This document shows, piece after piece, positions 18,409 to 28,068 of a DNA stretch of 64,000 bases; the first letter of the stretch is position 1; the number at the start of each line of letters is the position of its first letter. The notes below the pieces were generated by a model. That model saw only the letters and a list, made by a program, of their open reading frames with translations. It was not told where the DNA came from and did no database searches. Location of the stretch: positions 124,001 to 188,000 of the forward strand of contig NZ_JACJQJ010000007.1 of assembly GCF_014696615.1 (NCBI RefSeq). The letters are read 5' to 3'. Both the position numbers and the translations under genes were made by a program. The stretch comes from Nostoc linckia FACHB-104. Its GTDB lineage: Bacteria; Cyanobacteriota; Cyanobacteriia; Cyanobacteriales; Nostocaceae.

Positions 18409-18622
18409 AATTGTCCCTAAATATAGCCTATTGCTAATCTAATCAAAAATGCGATCGCCAAGCGTCTCCCCTTGGGAGAATCGCAGCCATCACTCTGAGG
18501 GTAAGCCTATATAAGCGTTTGGAGAAATAAGGGCAAGGGGGAAGGGGGAATGGGTAAGGGGTAAAGGTTTTTAGTTTTTTTGCCTTTCCCCAGACTTGCA
18601 TATTGTGACTTTTTAGGTAGAA

Positions 18623-18637
18623 TGAGAATCGTTATCA
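18623..18637. promoter_or_regulatory. Zur-type operator upstream of COG0523 gene
   Basis: TGAGAATCGTTATCA fits the 7-1-7 consensus TGANAATNATTNTCA with one mismatch. It ends 28 bases before the start of the His-rich COG0523 gene. A Fur box has a similar form, so the regulator is inferred from the gene content. Confidence 0.75.
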
Positions 18638-18665
18638 TTTTATCTCTGGCATCAGCTTAGAATTT

Positions 18666-19721
18666 ATGACTACCACAGCCCCAAAGCCAGCAACGAACGA
18701 TGGATTACTTGATATTCCTAAACGGGGAATGCCAGTCACAATCATTACAGGATTTTTAGGGAGTGGGAAAACAACTCTCCTCAACCAAATTCTCAAGAAT
18801 AAGCATGACTTAAAAGTTGCCGTTTTGGTTAACGAATTTGGTGATATTAATATCGACAGCCAGCTACTCGTATCTATGGATGAAGATATGGTAGAACTGA
18901 GTAATGGCTGTATTTGCTGTACTATTAATGATGGTTTAGTTGATGCTGTCTATCGCGTTTTAGAAAAAGAAGAGCGCATCGATCATCTAGTAATTGAAAC
19001 TACTGGTATAGCCGATCCACTGCCAATTATTCTGACTTTTCTGGGTACAGAACTTAGAGATTTAACTAAGGTAGATTCTATCATCACCGTGGTAGATTCT
19101 GAAGCTTTTACACCTGAGCATTATGAAAGCGATGCTGCACTACAACAAATTACCTATGCAGATGTAGTTCTGTTGAATAAAACTGACCTCACAACCAAAC
19201 AAAAGCTAACAGAATTAGAAGCTTATATTCAGGATGTTAAAGCCGGAGCTAGAATTATTCACACGAGATTTGGTGAAGTAGCTTTACCTTTAATTTTAGA
19301 TGTAGAACTAACTCCAGTAGATGAGTATATCTCAAAACTAGGAGAAGATAATCATGAGCATCATCATCATGAACATCATGAGCATCATGACCATCATGAG
19401 CACCACCACGAGCATAAACATCACTCTCATCATTTAGAAAATGATGGATTTATAGCGATATCATTTCAGAGCGATCGCCCTTTTGATGTGCAGAAATTTC
19501 AAACCTTCCTTGCTGACAAATTACCCACAAATGTCTTTCGCGCTAAAGGTATACTTTGGTTCAGCGAAAGTGAATTAAGACATATTTTTCAACTGAGTGG
19601 GGCGCGTTATCAATTAGATGCAGATGAATGGTTTTCTTCACCAAAAAATCAGTTAGTTGTAATTGGTAGAAATCTAGATACTAAAGAAGTTACCTCACTC
19701 CTGAATGAATGTTTAGTATGA
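18666..19721 (+). CDS. COG0523/CobW-family GTPase, His-rich zinc metallochaperone
   Basis: A 351-residue P-loop GTPase: Walker A GFLGSGKTT at 29-37, the metal-binding motif GCICC with Cys82, Cys84 and Cys85, ETTGIADP, and NKTD as guanine-recognition motif. A His-rich stretch near 227-256 (mostly HH(E/D)H repeats) precedes the CobW C-terminal domain. COG0523 proteins of this kind deliver zinc to client enzymes at GTP expense, and those with His-rich linkers are linked to zinc shortage. The operator at 18623 and the following folE, about 165 bases downstream, support a zinc-limitation role; FolE is a plausible client because it needs zinc. Client assignment is inference. Confidence 0.88.
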   Translation: MTTTAPKPATNDGLLDIPKRGMPVTIITGFLGSGKTTLLNQILKNKHDLKVAVLVNEFGDINIDSQLLVSMDEDMVELSNGCICCTINDGLVDAVYRVLEKEERIDHLVIETTGIADPLPIILTFLGTELRDLTKVDSIITVVDSEAFTPEHYESDAALQQITYADVVLLNKTDLTTKQKLTELEAYIQDVKAGARIIHTRFGEVALPLILDVELTPVDEYISKLGEDNHEHHHHEHHEHHDHHEHHHEHKHHSHHLENDGFIAISFQSDRPFDVQKFQTFLADKLPTNVFRAKGILWFSESELRHIFQLSGARYQLDADEWFSSPKNQLVVIGRNLDTKEVTSLLNECLV

Positions 19722-19886
19722 GAAAAACATCTTTACTAATTAAAGAATAGGACGGGAAGAGTATTTATTAAATTGCCATTCCTTCATGGTATGAAGCCCT
19801 TAATTTTATGCATTAGGTCTTCCCCCTGCTCCCTACCCCCTGCCCTCTTCTTTAGCTCATACAGCCCATTTCTAAAATTATTACCC

Positions 19887-20522
19887 ATGACTCTCTCAAT
19901 TGCTCCAGAAATAATTTCTGCTACCGCTTTACCCAATCAACAATTACCTCATGTTACAGAATCAGACATGATTAAAGCTGTACGTACTTTGTTAATTGGC
20001 TTAGGAGAAAATCCTGATAGAGAGGGTTTAAAAGATACTCCAAAAAGAGTAGTTAAAGCCCTTCAATTTCTCACCAAAGGATATGATGAATCTTTGGATG
20101 AATTATTAAATGGGGCAGTATTTACAGAAGATGCCAATGAAATGGTGTTAGTTAGAGACATCGATATTTTTAGTTCCTGTGAACACCATATATTACCGAT
20201 AATTGGTCGCGCTCATGTGGCGTATATTCCTAATGGCAAGGTGATAGGATTATCGAAAATTGCCCGAATTTGTGAAATGTATGCACGCCGTTTGCAAGTT
20301 CAGGAACGCCTGACTATACAAATTGCCGATGCATTGCAAGGTTTACTGAAACCTCGAGGCGTAGCAGTAGTATTAGAAGCAACGCATATGTGTATGGTAA
20401 TGCGCGGTGTTCAAAAACCTGGTTCTTGGACTGTTACCAGTGCAATGCGGGGAGTGTTTGCAGAAGATGTCCGCACTCGTCAGGAGTTTATGAATTTGAT
20501 TCGGCACAATGCTAGCTTTTAG
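19887..20522 (+). CDS. folE: GTP cyclohydrolase I (type IA, zinc-dependent)
   Basis: A 211-residue enzyme making 7,8-dihydroneopterin triphosphate from GTP, the first step to folate and pterins. The zinc ligands of type IA are present: Cys98 and His101 in SSCEHH, and Cys169 in [27 protein letters not shown] is the family core. So this is not the zinc-independent FolE2. A longer frame from 19773 would add 38 residues of translated intergenic sequence; the ATG at 19887 fits the family length. It follows the COG0523 gene and may be read from the same operator. Being a zinc enzyme in a zinc-starvation cluster suggests it is a priority client copy; a housekeeping copy may lie elsewhere. Confidence 0.93.
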   Translation: MTLSIAPEIISATALPNQQLPHVTESDMIKAVRTLLIGLGENPDREGLKDTPKRVVKALQFLTKGYDESLDELLNGAVFTEDANEMVLVRDIDIFSSCEHHILPIIGRAHVAYIPNGKVIGLSKIARICEMYARRLQVQERLTIQIADALQGLLKPRGVAVVLEATHMCMVMRGVQKPGSWTVTSAMRGVFAEDVRTRQEFMNLIRHNASF

Positions 20523-20568
20523 CTTGAAAATCAGGGCAAGGAATTAGTTGATTTGCTTTAAACTATTA

Positions 20569-20583
20569 TGATAATGATTATCA
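20569..20583. promoter_or_regulatory. Zur-type operator, perfect 7-1-7 palindrome
   Basis: TGATAATGATTATCA is a perfect 15-base palindrome around G and matches the consensus at every fixed position. It ends 16 bases before the ATG of the FAD/NAD(P) oxidoreductase, overlapping where the leader would be. Confidence 0.85.
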
Positions 20584-20599
20584 TAATCTTTGTGAGCAA

Positions 20600-21841
20600 A
20601 TGCAAGATACTCCACCATCAATACCTCAGACAATAGACCTAGCAATTATTGGTGCTGGCCCTCATGGCTTAACCCTAGCCACTCACCTCCTACAAAAGCG
20701 GCAAACTATGCGGAGTAAGTTTTTGGTGTTTGACCCTAGTGGAAGGTGGATGAGTAATTGGCAGCACCAATTTGCAGCTTTAGAAATTCCTCATTTGCGT
20801 TCCCCCGCTGTTCATCATCCTGACCCCAATCCTTTTGCATTGCGGAAGTTTGCTGAATCTCGTTCTAGTGAGTTATTTGCACCCTATGATTTACCAGGAA
20901 CTCGGCTATTTGAGGATTTTTGCCAGGATGTAATTTCTCGCTTTTCATTGCCGCAGCAAGTAGTTCCTTTAAACGTGATTCGCATTGAACCTCTGCGTCA
21001 TTTGATTCGTCCACGCTTGCGTCTGTGGTTGCAAGATGGACAATCGATTATGGCGCGGCGGGTAGTATTGGCAACGGGTAGCGCTAAACGAAACTTCCCC
21101 GACTGGCTATATCAAATTGAGTCCGAGTATCCCCAAGATAGGCTTTGTCATTCCCAAGCTGTAGATTTACGGAAGTTGCATTTTCTGGGGGAAAAAGTCT
21201 TAATTATTGGTGGCGGATTAACTAGCGGACATTTAGCTATAGGTGCGATTTCCCGTGGTGCAAAAGTCCATTTAATCATGCGCCGACAATTGCAAGAGAA
21301 ATTATTTGATGCGGAACCAGGTTGGTTAGGGCCCAAGTATCTTAAGGGATTTTTTGCAGAACCGAATTATGAACAGCGCTCTACCATGATTAGGCAAGCG
21401 CGTAATGGGGGTTCCATGACACCAGCGATGGGAATGCAACTGCGGCGACAAGTGCGTAGTGGTAATCTCAAAATTGATGAAAACTGTGAAGTAGTAAAAG
21501 CTGAGTGGTTGGGTACGAATTGGTTACTTAAATGTAGTGATGGTAGCCAGCATGAATACAACAGAATTTGGCTTTCTACTGGCACTCAATTTGATGCTAC
21601 ATCTGAGCCATTATTACAAGAAGTTTTGGCAGCTTATCCAACTCCTATAATTAATGGTTTACCTGTATTAGATGAATATTTACGTATTCCTGGTTCGGAA
21701 TTATTTATTATGGGTGGGTTAGCTGCTTTGCAAGTAGGCCCAACCGCCAGAAATTTGTCAGGTGCGAGAATGGCGAGTGACAAGATTGTTCCGGCAATTG
21801 TGAAGCGGAGTCTGGCACTTTCCCACCTGAGAAGTGCTTGA
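20600..21841 (+). CDS. FAD/NAD(P)-binding oxidoreductase, flavin monooxygenase-like
   Basis: A 413-residue protein with two dinucleotide-binding folds: GAGPHG at 18-23 for FAD and IIGGGLTSG near 201-209 for NAD(P). The spacing is that of the lysine/ornithine N-monooxygenase and flavin-monooxygenase clan. HLRSPAVHHPDPNPFAL near 65-81 is a conserved block of a bacterial family annotated only as FAD/NAD(P)-binding protein. In the zinc cluster it might make a metal-binding metabolite, but no peptide-synthetase or siderophore genes are adjacent, so that stays a guess. The ATG at 20600 lies 17 bases after a perfect Zur-type operator. It is followed 35 bases later by the next operator-preceded gene. 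Confidence 0.82.
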   Translation: MQDTPPSIPQTIDLAIIGAGPHGLTLATHLLQKRQTMRSKFLVFDPSGRWMSNWQHQFAALEIPHLRSPAVHHPDPNPFALRKFAESRSSELFAPYDLPGTRLFEDFCQDVISRFSLPQQVVPLNVIRIEPLRHLIRPRLRLWLQDGQSIMARRVVLATGSAKRNFPDWLYQIESEYPQDRLCHSQAVDLRKLHFLGEKVLIIGGGLTSGHLAIGAISRGAKVHLIMRRQLQEKLFDAEPGWLGPKYLKGFFAEPNYEQRSTMIRQARNGGSMTPAMGMQLRRQVRSGNLKIDENCEVVKAEWLGTNWLLKCSDGSQHEYNRIWLSTGTQFDATSEPLLQEVLAAYPTPIINGLPVLDEYLRIPGSELFIMGGLAALQVGPTARNLSGARMASDKIVPAIVKRSLALSHLRSA

Positions 21842-21854
21842 TTTTTTAAAACCA

Positions 21855-21869
21855 TAAAAACGATTATCA
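21855..21869. promoter_or_regulatory. Zur-type operator, imperfect
   Basis: TAAAAACGATTATCA matches 7-1-7 consensus except at two positions in the left half; the right half is intact. It ends 7 bases before the CobW-like gene, so a bound repressor would block the translation start region as well as transcription. Confidence 0.6.
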
Positions 21870-21876
21870 TTCTGGT

Positions 21877-22647
21877 ATGATACCCATAATTACCGTAGTT
21901 GCTGGGCCAGTCGGTTGTGGCAAAACTACTTGGATTGAACAGCAGTTGAGATTACAACAGCAAGAAAAAGTACTGTATTTTAGCCCTGGTACGGGTGCTG
22001 TTCCCATTGACCAAACGCGCCTAGGTGCTGAATTTCCATTTGTGAAAGTTTTTAGCGATAGTGAAAGAATTGAGTTTTTGAACCAACTCACAGTAGCGGA
22101 TGCGGTTTATCTAGAATTGGGATTTTATTTGGAATTAAGCGCAGTAGCCCAAATTTTGGATAACTTACAGTACCATGCGATCGCTATCTTACCCCCACAC
22201 CTGCAGAATTCGGAATGGCACGATTGGGCGAATGAAATTATACCAGGTGTAAATATTCAAAATACTGTGTCACAAGCTAGGCTATGGCGGGCTTCCAGCA
22301 CTGGTGAAGTTGTTGACGAAAGTAGTTTAGCAGAACTTTGGTATGAATTAACACATGGTGCTTATGGCACAGTTACCCGTGCGAAAGGCATTTTTAATCT
22401 TGCTGATGGGCGTTATTTGTATACAGATTATGTTGCTGGTATTCCCAAAGATGATTTTAGGGAATTAAACTTGCCTCGCTATTTAGAAGGAAGGCCACAA
22501 CGCTTTAGTGGGATAGAAGTTTTTGCAGAAAACTTAGATGAAGTGAATGTAGCAAAAACATTGCAAGATTGCTGTTTATCAGAAGCCGCTATTTTGCATT
22601 ATCAAGAACAGACAAAACAATTGTTGGCAGAGGAAATAGAAGCGTGA
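21877..22647 (+). CDS. Divergent CobW-like GTPase without the CxCC motif
   Basis: A 256-residue protein starting MIPIITVVAGPVGCGKTTWIEQ with a P-loop (GPVGCGKTT, 10-18). The C-terminal part contains THGAYGTVTRAKGIFNLADG, which resembles the GxVxRAKG segment of the CobW C-terminal domain. The Cys motif CxCC that binds the delivered metal in COG0523 proteins is absent and there is no His-rich loop, so it may be a regulatory or partner GTPase rather than a carrier. Its GTG-coupled neighbour overlaps its stop codon. An operator ends 7 bases upstream. The family placement is moderately sure, the role unknown. Confidence 0.72.
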   Translation: MIPIITVVAGPVGCGKTTWIEQQLRLQQQEKVLYFSPGTGAVPIDQTRLGAEFPFVKVFSDSERIEFLNQLTVADAVYLELGFYLELSAVAQILDNLQYHAIAILPPHLQNSEWHDWANEIIPGVNIQNTVSQARLWRASSTGEVVDESSLAELWYELTHGAYGTVTRAKGIFNLADGRYLYTDYVAGIPKDDFRELNLPRYLEGRPQRFSGIEVFAENLDEVNVAKTLQDCCLSEAAILHYQEQTKQLLAEEIEA

Positions 22648-23456
22648 AAATAGCAGTCATCTCATGTATTCATGGTAATTTTGAAGCTTTAAATGCTGTC
22701 TTATTAGATATTGATAAACACAAAGCTGAAAAAATTTTTTGTCTAGGTGATTTAGTAGGATATGGCCCCTATCCTAATGAAGTTGTAGCTGAAATTCGTT
22801 CTTTAGAGATTCCCACTTGTGCTGGTTGTTGGGATGAAGATATTGTTGAAGGTTTGAATGCTTGTGAGTGCAGTTATCCCTCATTGTTAGCGGAAAAACG
22901 GGGACATTTAGCTCATGAGTGGACAAACAAAGAAATTCAGCCAGAAAATCGCGAATTTCTCGCCCAACTTCCCTACAGTTTACGTCAAGAAAATTTAGCT
23001 TTCGTGCATGGTAGCCCTCACAGTAATCATGAATATTTATTACCTGAATTGGATGCTTTTGTTGCCCTAGAAAGGGTAATAGCTGTAGATGCAGATGTGC
23101 TATTTTGCGGTCATACTCATGTACCTTATATCCGGAATTTGGATGCAGGTAATTTAAAAGTTTGCATCAAAACTGAAGATGTAAAAGCCCAAGAAAGGAG
23201 TTTTAATACATCTGTAAAACGAATTATTAATGTTGGTTCGGTGGGGGAACCACGACATGGGCGGCCCAATGCAACTTATGTAATTTATGACACGGATACT
23301 CAACAAGTAATGTTGCGAGAAGTTCCTTACGATTATCAAAAAACTTGCGCGGCGATTGTTGAAAAAGGCTTACCTACAATTTTTGCTTGGCGTTTAGCAC
23401 AGGGTTTGGAATTTGCAGAACGGGCGGATGATCCGACTCATGTTTGTACGAGGTAA
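22644..23456 (+). CDS. Metallophosphoesterase-fold protein with Cys-substituted metal ligands
   Basis: A 270-residue protein. The GTG at 22644 overlaps the preceding stop (GTGA), with GAGG about 10 bases upstream, so translation is coupled; a longer frame from 22569 is rejected. Phosphoesterase motifs are recognisable but changed. Motif I is ISCIHGN, with Cys8 where Asp normally binds metal and His10 kept. Motif II GDLVGYGP (Asp36) is intact. Motif III, usually GN(H/C)D, is GCWD (61-64). HGSPHSNHE (His122) and CGHTH (155-159) are intact. Cys59 and Cys62 form CxxC, and Cys73 and Cys75 lie close by. The fold is that of YfcE/COG0639-type phosphodiesterases; whether it is catalytic with another metal is unknown. 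Confidence 0.8.
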   Translation: MKIAVISCIHGNFEALNAVLLDIDKHKAEKIFCLGDLVGYGPYPNEVVAEIRSLEIPTCAGCWDEDIVEGLNACECSYPSLLAEKRGHLAHEWTNKEIQPENREFLAQLPYSLRQENLAFVHGSPHSNHEYLLPELDAFVALERVIAVDADVLFCGHTHVPYIRNLDAGNLKVCIKTEDVKAQERSFNTSVKRIINVGSVGEPRHGRPNATYVIYDTDTQQVMLREVPYDYQKTCAAIVEKGLPTIFAWRLAQGLEFAERADDPTHVCTR

Positions 23457-23568
23457 TGGGGAATGGGGAATGGGGAATGGGTAATGGGGAATGGGTAATG
23501 GGGAATGGGTAATGGGAGAGGGTATCAACAATTGAAAATCTAAAATCTAAAATCTAAAATCTAAAATT
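23457..23568. repeat. STRR run of GGGGAAT and GGGTAAT units
   Basis: About eight alternating heptamers GGGGAAT/GGGTAAT at 23457-23515 followed by four AAATCTA-type units at 23530-23567. It separates the two metallophosphoesterase paralogues. Confidence 0.8.
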
Positions 23569-24321
23569 ATGATGAAATGGGCTATTTTGAGTGGGATTGA
23601 GGGGAATTTGGCGGCTTATGAGGCTGTGATGGCGGATATTAAACGCCAAAGTCGCTTGATAGAGGCTTTGTATATTCTTGGTGATTTAGTTGGGCCGACA
23701 CCAGAATCGGAAAAACTGGTGGAACGGGTACGCAAACCTCGGCGCGGTGAGTTGGAACCTATGGTTTGTAAGGGGTGGTGGGAGGAACAATGTTTGATTT
23801 TGCATGGTTTGGCTGCGACAGGAGAACCTACTGAGTTGATGGCTAAGTATGGCGGAGATACGGCGAAAATGCTTTGGGATAGTGTTTCTCGCCAAACAGT
23901 GCAATGGATCAGAAACCTTGATTTTGGTTTTTTTGAACTGGATTGTTTGCTAATTCACGGGACAACGGTATCTGTGGATGAGGAACTGACACCAGATAGT
24001 TCTCCAATTATGATGTGCGATCGCCTTTCACGAATGCAAGCCCATAATTTATTCTGCGGTCGTTCTGGTTTAGCTTTTCAATATCAATTACAAGCAGGTT
24101 CCATTAATACAGGCGTTACTACCCTGGATAGTAGCGCTGCTTCTCAAACGGTTACCATTACCCCAAGTCAAGTGGTGGGTGTAGGTAATGTTGGACGCAC
24201 CCCAGGAAAAGCAATTTACACTCTCTACAACCCCAGCACAAATGATGTAGAGTTTAAAACTATTCGTTATGGGGTAAATAAAGGATTTAGCACCAGTGTT
24301 CGGTCTACTAAATTGGCATAA
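23569..24321 (+). CDS. Degenerate metallophosphoesterase-fold protein, probable pseudoenzyme
   Basis: A 250-residue paralogue of the preceding gene. The fold is readable, but most metal ligands are gone: motif I is LSGIEGN (Gly9 for Asp, Glu11 for His), motif II keeps GDLVGP (Asp39), motif III is KGWWEEQ (68-74), motif IV keeps IHGTT (His130), and the GHTH motif is CGRSG (163-167). It is full length and in frame, so it is not a decaying gene. Retained positions include Cys67, matching Cys59 of its partner. It may bind a ligand or the partner instead of catalysing. ATG at 23569 or 23572 are both possible. Confidence 0.72.
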   Translation: MMKWAILSGIEGNLAAYEAVMADIKRQSRLIEALYILGDLVGPTPESEKLVERVRKPRRGELEPMVCKGWWEEQCLILHGLAATGEPTELMAKYGGDTAKMLWDSVSRQTVQWIRNLDFGFFELDCLLIHGTTVSVDEELTPDSSPIMMCDRLSRMQAHNLFCGRSGLAFQYQLQAGSINTGVTTLDSSAASQTVTITPSQVVGVGNVGRTPGKAIYTLYNPSTNDVEFKTIRYGVNKGFSTSVRSTKLA

Positions 24322-24464
24322 TTTACAATTAATTTGCTATGTGGAAAATAGTACCCCAATCCCGCAACCGATTCCCAAGCCCAAACTTGTGAAACGCCAA
24401 AATCATCCCAATTGAATTTTAAACGGAGTGCGATCGCCCCGTGGTTGATTACGTTATTTGCTCG

Positions 24465-24839
24465 TCACGCTTCTAACCAAGATTGCAGATCTGCCAAACT
24501 CGTAAAATCTAACAGTGCTTCCCCAAGATTTTCTAATTGTTCTAGGGGAAGAGTTGCAACACGCGATCGCACATCTTCAGGTAATTCTCCTACTCGCCGA
24601 GTTAATAGGCGGAGAATCAGCGCTCTTTCTCTTTGTTCTGCTTCCTCTCGTCCTTCTTCTTTAATTTCCTGGTAAACTCTCGTTTGCTGCAGTGTAATTC
24701 CTAGCATGGATTCAACCTCTTTGCGGCTTAATTGTTCAAATTTGTACACCATGATTGTGATGATTAACTCAATTATGGCGCGACTTGCAGGTTCGGATTG
24801 CCATTTTTGTGGGAAAGTATTTAGAAGTAGTGAAAACGA
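24465..24839 (-). pseudogene. C-terminal remnant of an Rpn-family nuclease/transposase-like gene
   Basis: From an ATG at 24752 a 95-residue frame encodes the typical tail of Rpn (recombination-promoting nuclease, DUF4351-type) proteins: LGITLQQTRVYQEIKEEGRE, RLLTRRVGELPEDVRSRV, LENLGEALLDFTSLADLQSWL. The same frame is open further upstream to 24839 and reads WQSEPASRAIIELI, also family sequence, until an in-frame TAA at 24840. The PD-(D/E)XK nuclease domain is missing, because the hemB promoter begins there. So the gene lost its 5' part. The 95-residue product might still be made from the internal start, as happens with short C-terminal products in intact rpn genes. Confidence 0.75.
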
Positions 24840-24845
24840 TTATCA
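24831..24845. promoter_or_regulatory. Zur-type operator upstream of hemB
   Basis: TGAAAACGATTATCA matches the 7-1-7 consensus with one mismatch (C for T at position 7). It ends 32 bases before the hemB ATG and lies exactly at the truncated end of the Rpn remnant. Confidence 0.75.
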
Positions 24846-24862
24846 TTATATTTTAGTGGTAA

Positions 24863-25879
<1,017 letters not shown>

Positions 25880-25906
25880 TAGCAGCTTTTAGAGAGGATT
25901 GTGGGC

Positions 25907-26986
25907 GTGTCTAGTTTAAAAGCAAAAATACAAGGAGACTTTGAGCAGCACTGGCGAGGGATGCTCTCAGATTATGTCACAGCGATCGCTTGGTCACCTA
26001 ATGGTCAGATTCTCGCTGCTAGTTCAGCGCAGGGAGAGGTGACGATATGGCGTGTTGGGGAAACCTTTGATGAAATATCTCTACAACCGGGTAATGGCGA
26101 ATCTGTAGACTGTTTAGCTTTTTCCTGGGATGGTGAATTTCTCGCTGCATCTGGGCAAAATGGAGAGGTAAAAATTTGGCGTTTACAGTCACAACAGCCA
26201 GAAATTTTCAGGATTTTGCAAAATTACCATGTTTGGATTGATCGGATGGCGTGGAGTCCTACGAACAACCAATTAGCATTTAGCTTAGGTCGAATAGTGC
26301 AAGTATGGAATGCAGAAATCGGTGAAGTTGAGGCGACGCTAAATTTTGAGACTTCTTCTGTTCTCGATATTAATTGGCATCCTAATGGCGAAAGTTTAGC
26401 AGTTGCAGGTTATCAAGAAGTAAAAATCTGGATGGCGGAAAATTGGGATGATGAACCCTCTTTGTTACCTGTTGATTCCGCAAGTTTGATGATCTCTTGG
26501 TCACCCGATGGTAGATATATCGCTTCTGCAAATATGGATCGTTCGATTACTGTATTGGAATGGGAGAATCCTGACCCTTGGATGATGCGGGGCTTTCCAG
26601 GTAAAATTCGCTATTTAACATGGTCGGATACAGTGACAAAATTTGGTGCGCCTTTGTTGGCTGCTGCTAGTGCAGAAGGGGTAGTAGTGTGGGAAAAACA
26701 AAATGATGATTGGGAAGCGCAAGTTCTGCCCACACATCAAGATACAGTGCGATCGCTACAATTTCAACCCAAAACTCACCTTTTAGCTTCTGCATCAGAA
26801 GATAGTTGTGTATGTCTCTCTAATAGAGGAAAGCGGCTAACTCAAGTTCTTGATGGTGCAGCTAAAGGATTCTCTTGTCTATCTTGGCATCCACAAGGAC
26901 ATTTATTAGCAGCTGGCGGTAACAATGGTGAATTAATTATTTGGTCAAAGGGTCAGCGTGGCCAGGGATTTGGCAAAAAGAAGTAA
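25907..26986 (+). CDS. WD40-repeat protein
   Basis: About 359 residues built almost entirely from WD40 blades: VTAIAWSPNGQILAASSAQGEVTIW, VDCLAFSWDGEFLAASGQNGEVKIW and so on, about seven to eight units ending in LSWHPQGHLLAAGGNNGELIIW, enough for one closed propeller. No extra domain or signal is present, so it should be a cytoplasmic scaffold. Two GTG starts are possible (25901, 25907); AGGA lies 8 bases before the second, which is chosen. The 27-base gap after hemB suggests cotranscription and so zinc-dependent control. Its partner is unknown. Confidence 0.85.
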   Translation: MSSLKAKIQGDFEQHWRGMLSDYVTAIAWSPNGQILAASSAQGEVTIWRVGETFDEISLQPGNGESVDCLAFSWDGEFLAASGQNGEVKIWRLQSQQPEIFRILQNYHVWIDRMAWSPTNNQLAFSLGRIVQVWNAEIGEVEATLNFETSSVLDINWHPNGESLAVAGYQEVKIWMAENWDDEPSLLPVDSASLMISWSPDGRYIASANMDRSITVLEWENPDPWMMRGFPGKIRYLTWSDTVTKFGAPLLAAASAEGVVVWEKQNDDWEAQVLPTHQDTVRSLQFQPKTHLLASASEDSCVCLSNRGKRLTQVLDGAAKGFSCLSWHPQGHLLAAGGNNGELIIWSKGQRGQGFGKKK

Positions 26987-27153
26987 GAGTCAAGAGTCAT
27001 TTATTTCTCTTGTCCTCCCAGTCCCCAGTCCCCAGTTCCCAGTCCCTAATCCCCAGTTCCCAGTCCCTAATCCCCAGTCCCCGAAATTGTTTATACTGTC
27101 CATTAAAACAGCCTAAAAACCTGAAATCTTTACTAATCAAGAATTTCAAAGCT
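26987..27153. repeat. STRR run of CCCCAGT/CCCTAAT units
   Basis: From about 27015 to 27083 the sequence alternates TCCCCAG, TTCCCAG and TCCCTAA words. It reads through in frame with the next gene, which makes a falsely long reading frame from 26941. Confidence 0.7.
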
Positions 27154-27906
27154 ATGGCAGTGAATACAAAAACATTAGAAGCAGCTAAAACAACTTTGCG
27201 TCAGGCGCTTGCGGCTTCAGGGGGAAATACGAAGGATCAAGAAGTAATAGCAGCGATTGAAAATCTTCAATTGTTGAATCCAATAACAGCACCAGCTCGT
27301 AGTGATACCCTACTAGATAGGAATTGGTTGTTGATTAGTGCGCCCAATTTTCCTGGGGGAGAACAGCTTGCAGATGGAAGCTTTTCTTACACCCTTGGTC
27401 GTCTTGCTTTTAATATGTTTCAACCCACTGGATTAAAAGTTACTCTCCAGAGAGTTTCACAGCCTGTATTTTTGTTGGGTAATGGAAAACAGTGCAGCCA
27501 CGATATTGTTGTAGAGTTTACAACTATTGATGAATCTGTTCCTAAATTAAATGGGATTGTTCGCAATCAAGGAGTTTGCCAGGTTGTTAGCGATACAACA
27601 CTGCAAGTAGAATTTACTGGAGGAATATTACAGCCACAAGATAACCAGAACCTAGAAGAATGGAAAGCTGTATTTGGTAATCAACAACCTTCTGCGAGAA
27701 GAGGTTTTAAAGACATTTTGATGTCTGGTTTTTTGAACCTAATGTTTGGTTTAGTTCCTCCCCAAGGAATGAATCCTGATACCGGAGAAATTTCTTTTAC
27801 TATGCGTCGTTCTCCGAAAGGGCGTTTAGAAATTCTCTATGTTGATGAGGAACTGAGAATTACTCGAGGGGAACGTGAAACTGTTTTAGTCAGTGAAAGA
27901 CAGTGA
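27154..27906 (+). CDS. PAP/fibrillin-domain protein
   Basis: A 250-residue protein. Residues about 35-240 read as a plastid-lipid-associated (PAP/fibrillin) lipocalin-like domain: DTLLDRNWLLISAPNFPGG, LGRLAFNMFQPTGLKVTL and, at the end, GRLEILYVDEELRITRGERETVLV, which is the family's C-terminal hallmark (LxxxYLDxDLRIxRG). Family members bind lipids or isoprenoids and associate with thylakoids or lipid droplets, often under light stress. No signal peptide is visible. The ATG at 27154 is preferred, as the longer frame from 26941 is translated repeat DNA. It may be the end of the hemB-WD40 transcript, but the repeat gap argues for its own promoter. Confidence 0.8.
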   Translation: MAVNTKTLEAAKTTLRQALAASGGNTKDQEVIAAIENLQLLNPITAPARSDTLLDRNWLLISAPNFPGGEQLADGSFSYTLGRLAFNMFQPTGLKVTLQRVSQPVFLLGNGKQCSHDIVVEFTTIDESVPKLNGIVRNQGVCQVVSDTTLQVEFTGGILQPQDNQNLEEWKAVFGNQQPSARRGFKDILMSGFLNLMFGLVPPQGMNPDTGEISFTMRRSPKGRLEILYVDEELRITRGERETVLVSERQ

Positions 27907-28068
27907 ACAATTTCAGAGAATTTCAAATATTGTGATGGTAGATATCCTCATACTAAGTAGGTAGGTTGAATTAAATATAAAATGACTTAGCAGTACAGAA
28001 TCCTTATTCTACAAGCTTTTAAGAGGATGAATCGTTTTACAAATAATTACATCTTCCTACTTATACTT

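Noticed and set aside
17969-18442. 157-codon frame opposite the SDR gene
   Set aside because: Antisense shadow with Ser/Thr/Pro bias and no start signal.
20569-20583. Fur (iron) box instead of Zur box
   Set aside because: The palindrome alone does not separate the two; gene content (COG0523, folE) favours Zur, but Fur remains possible.
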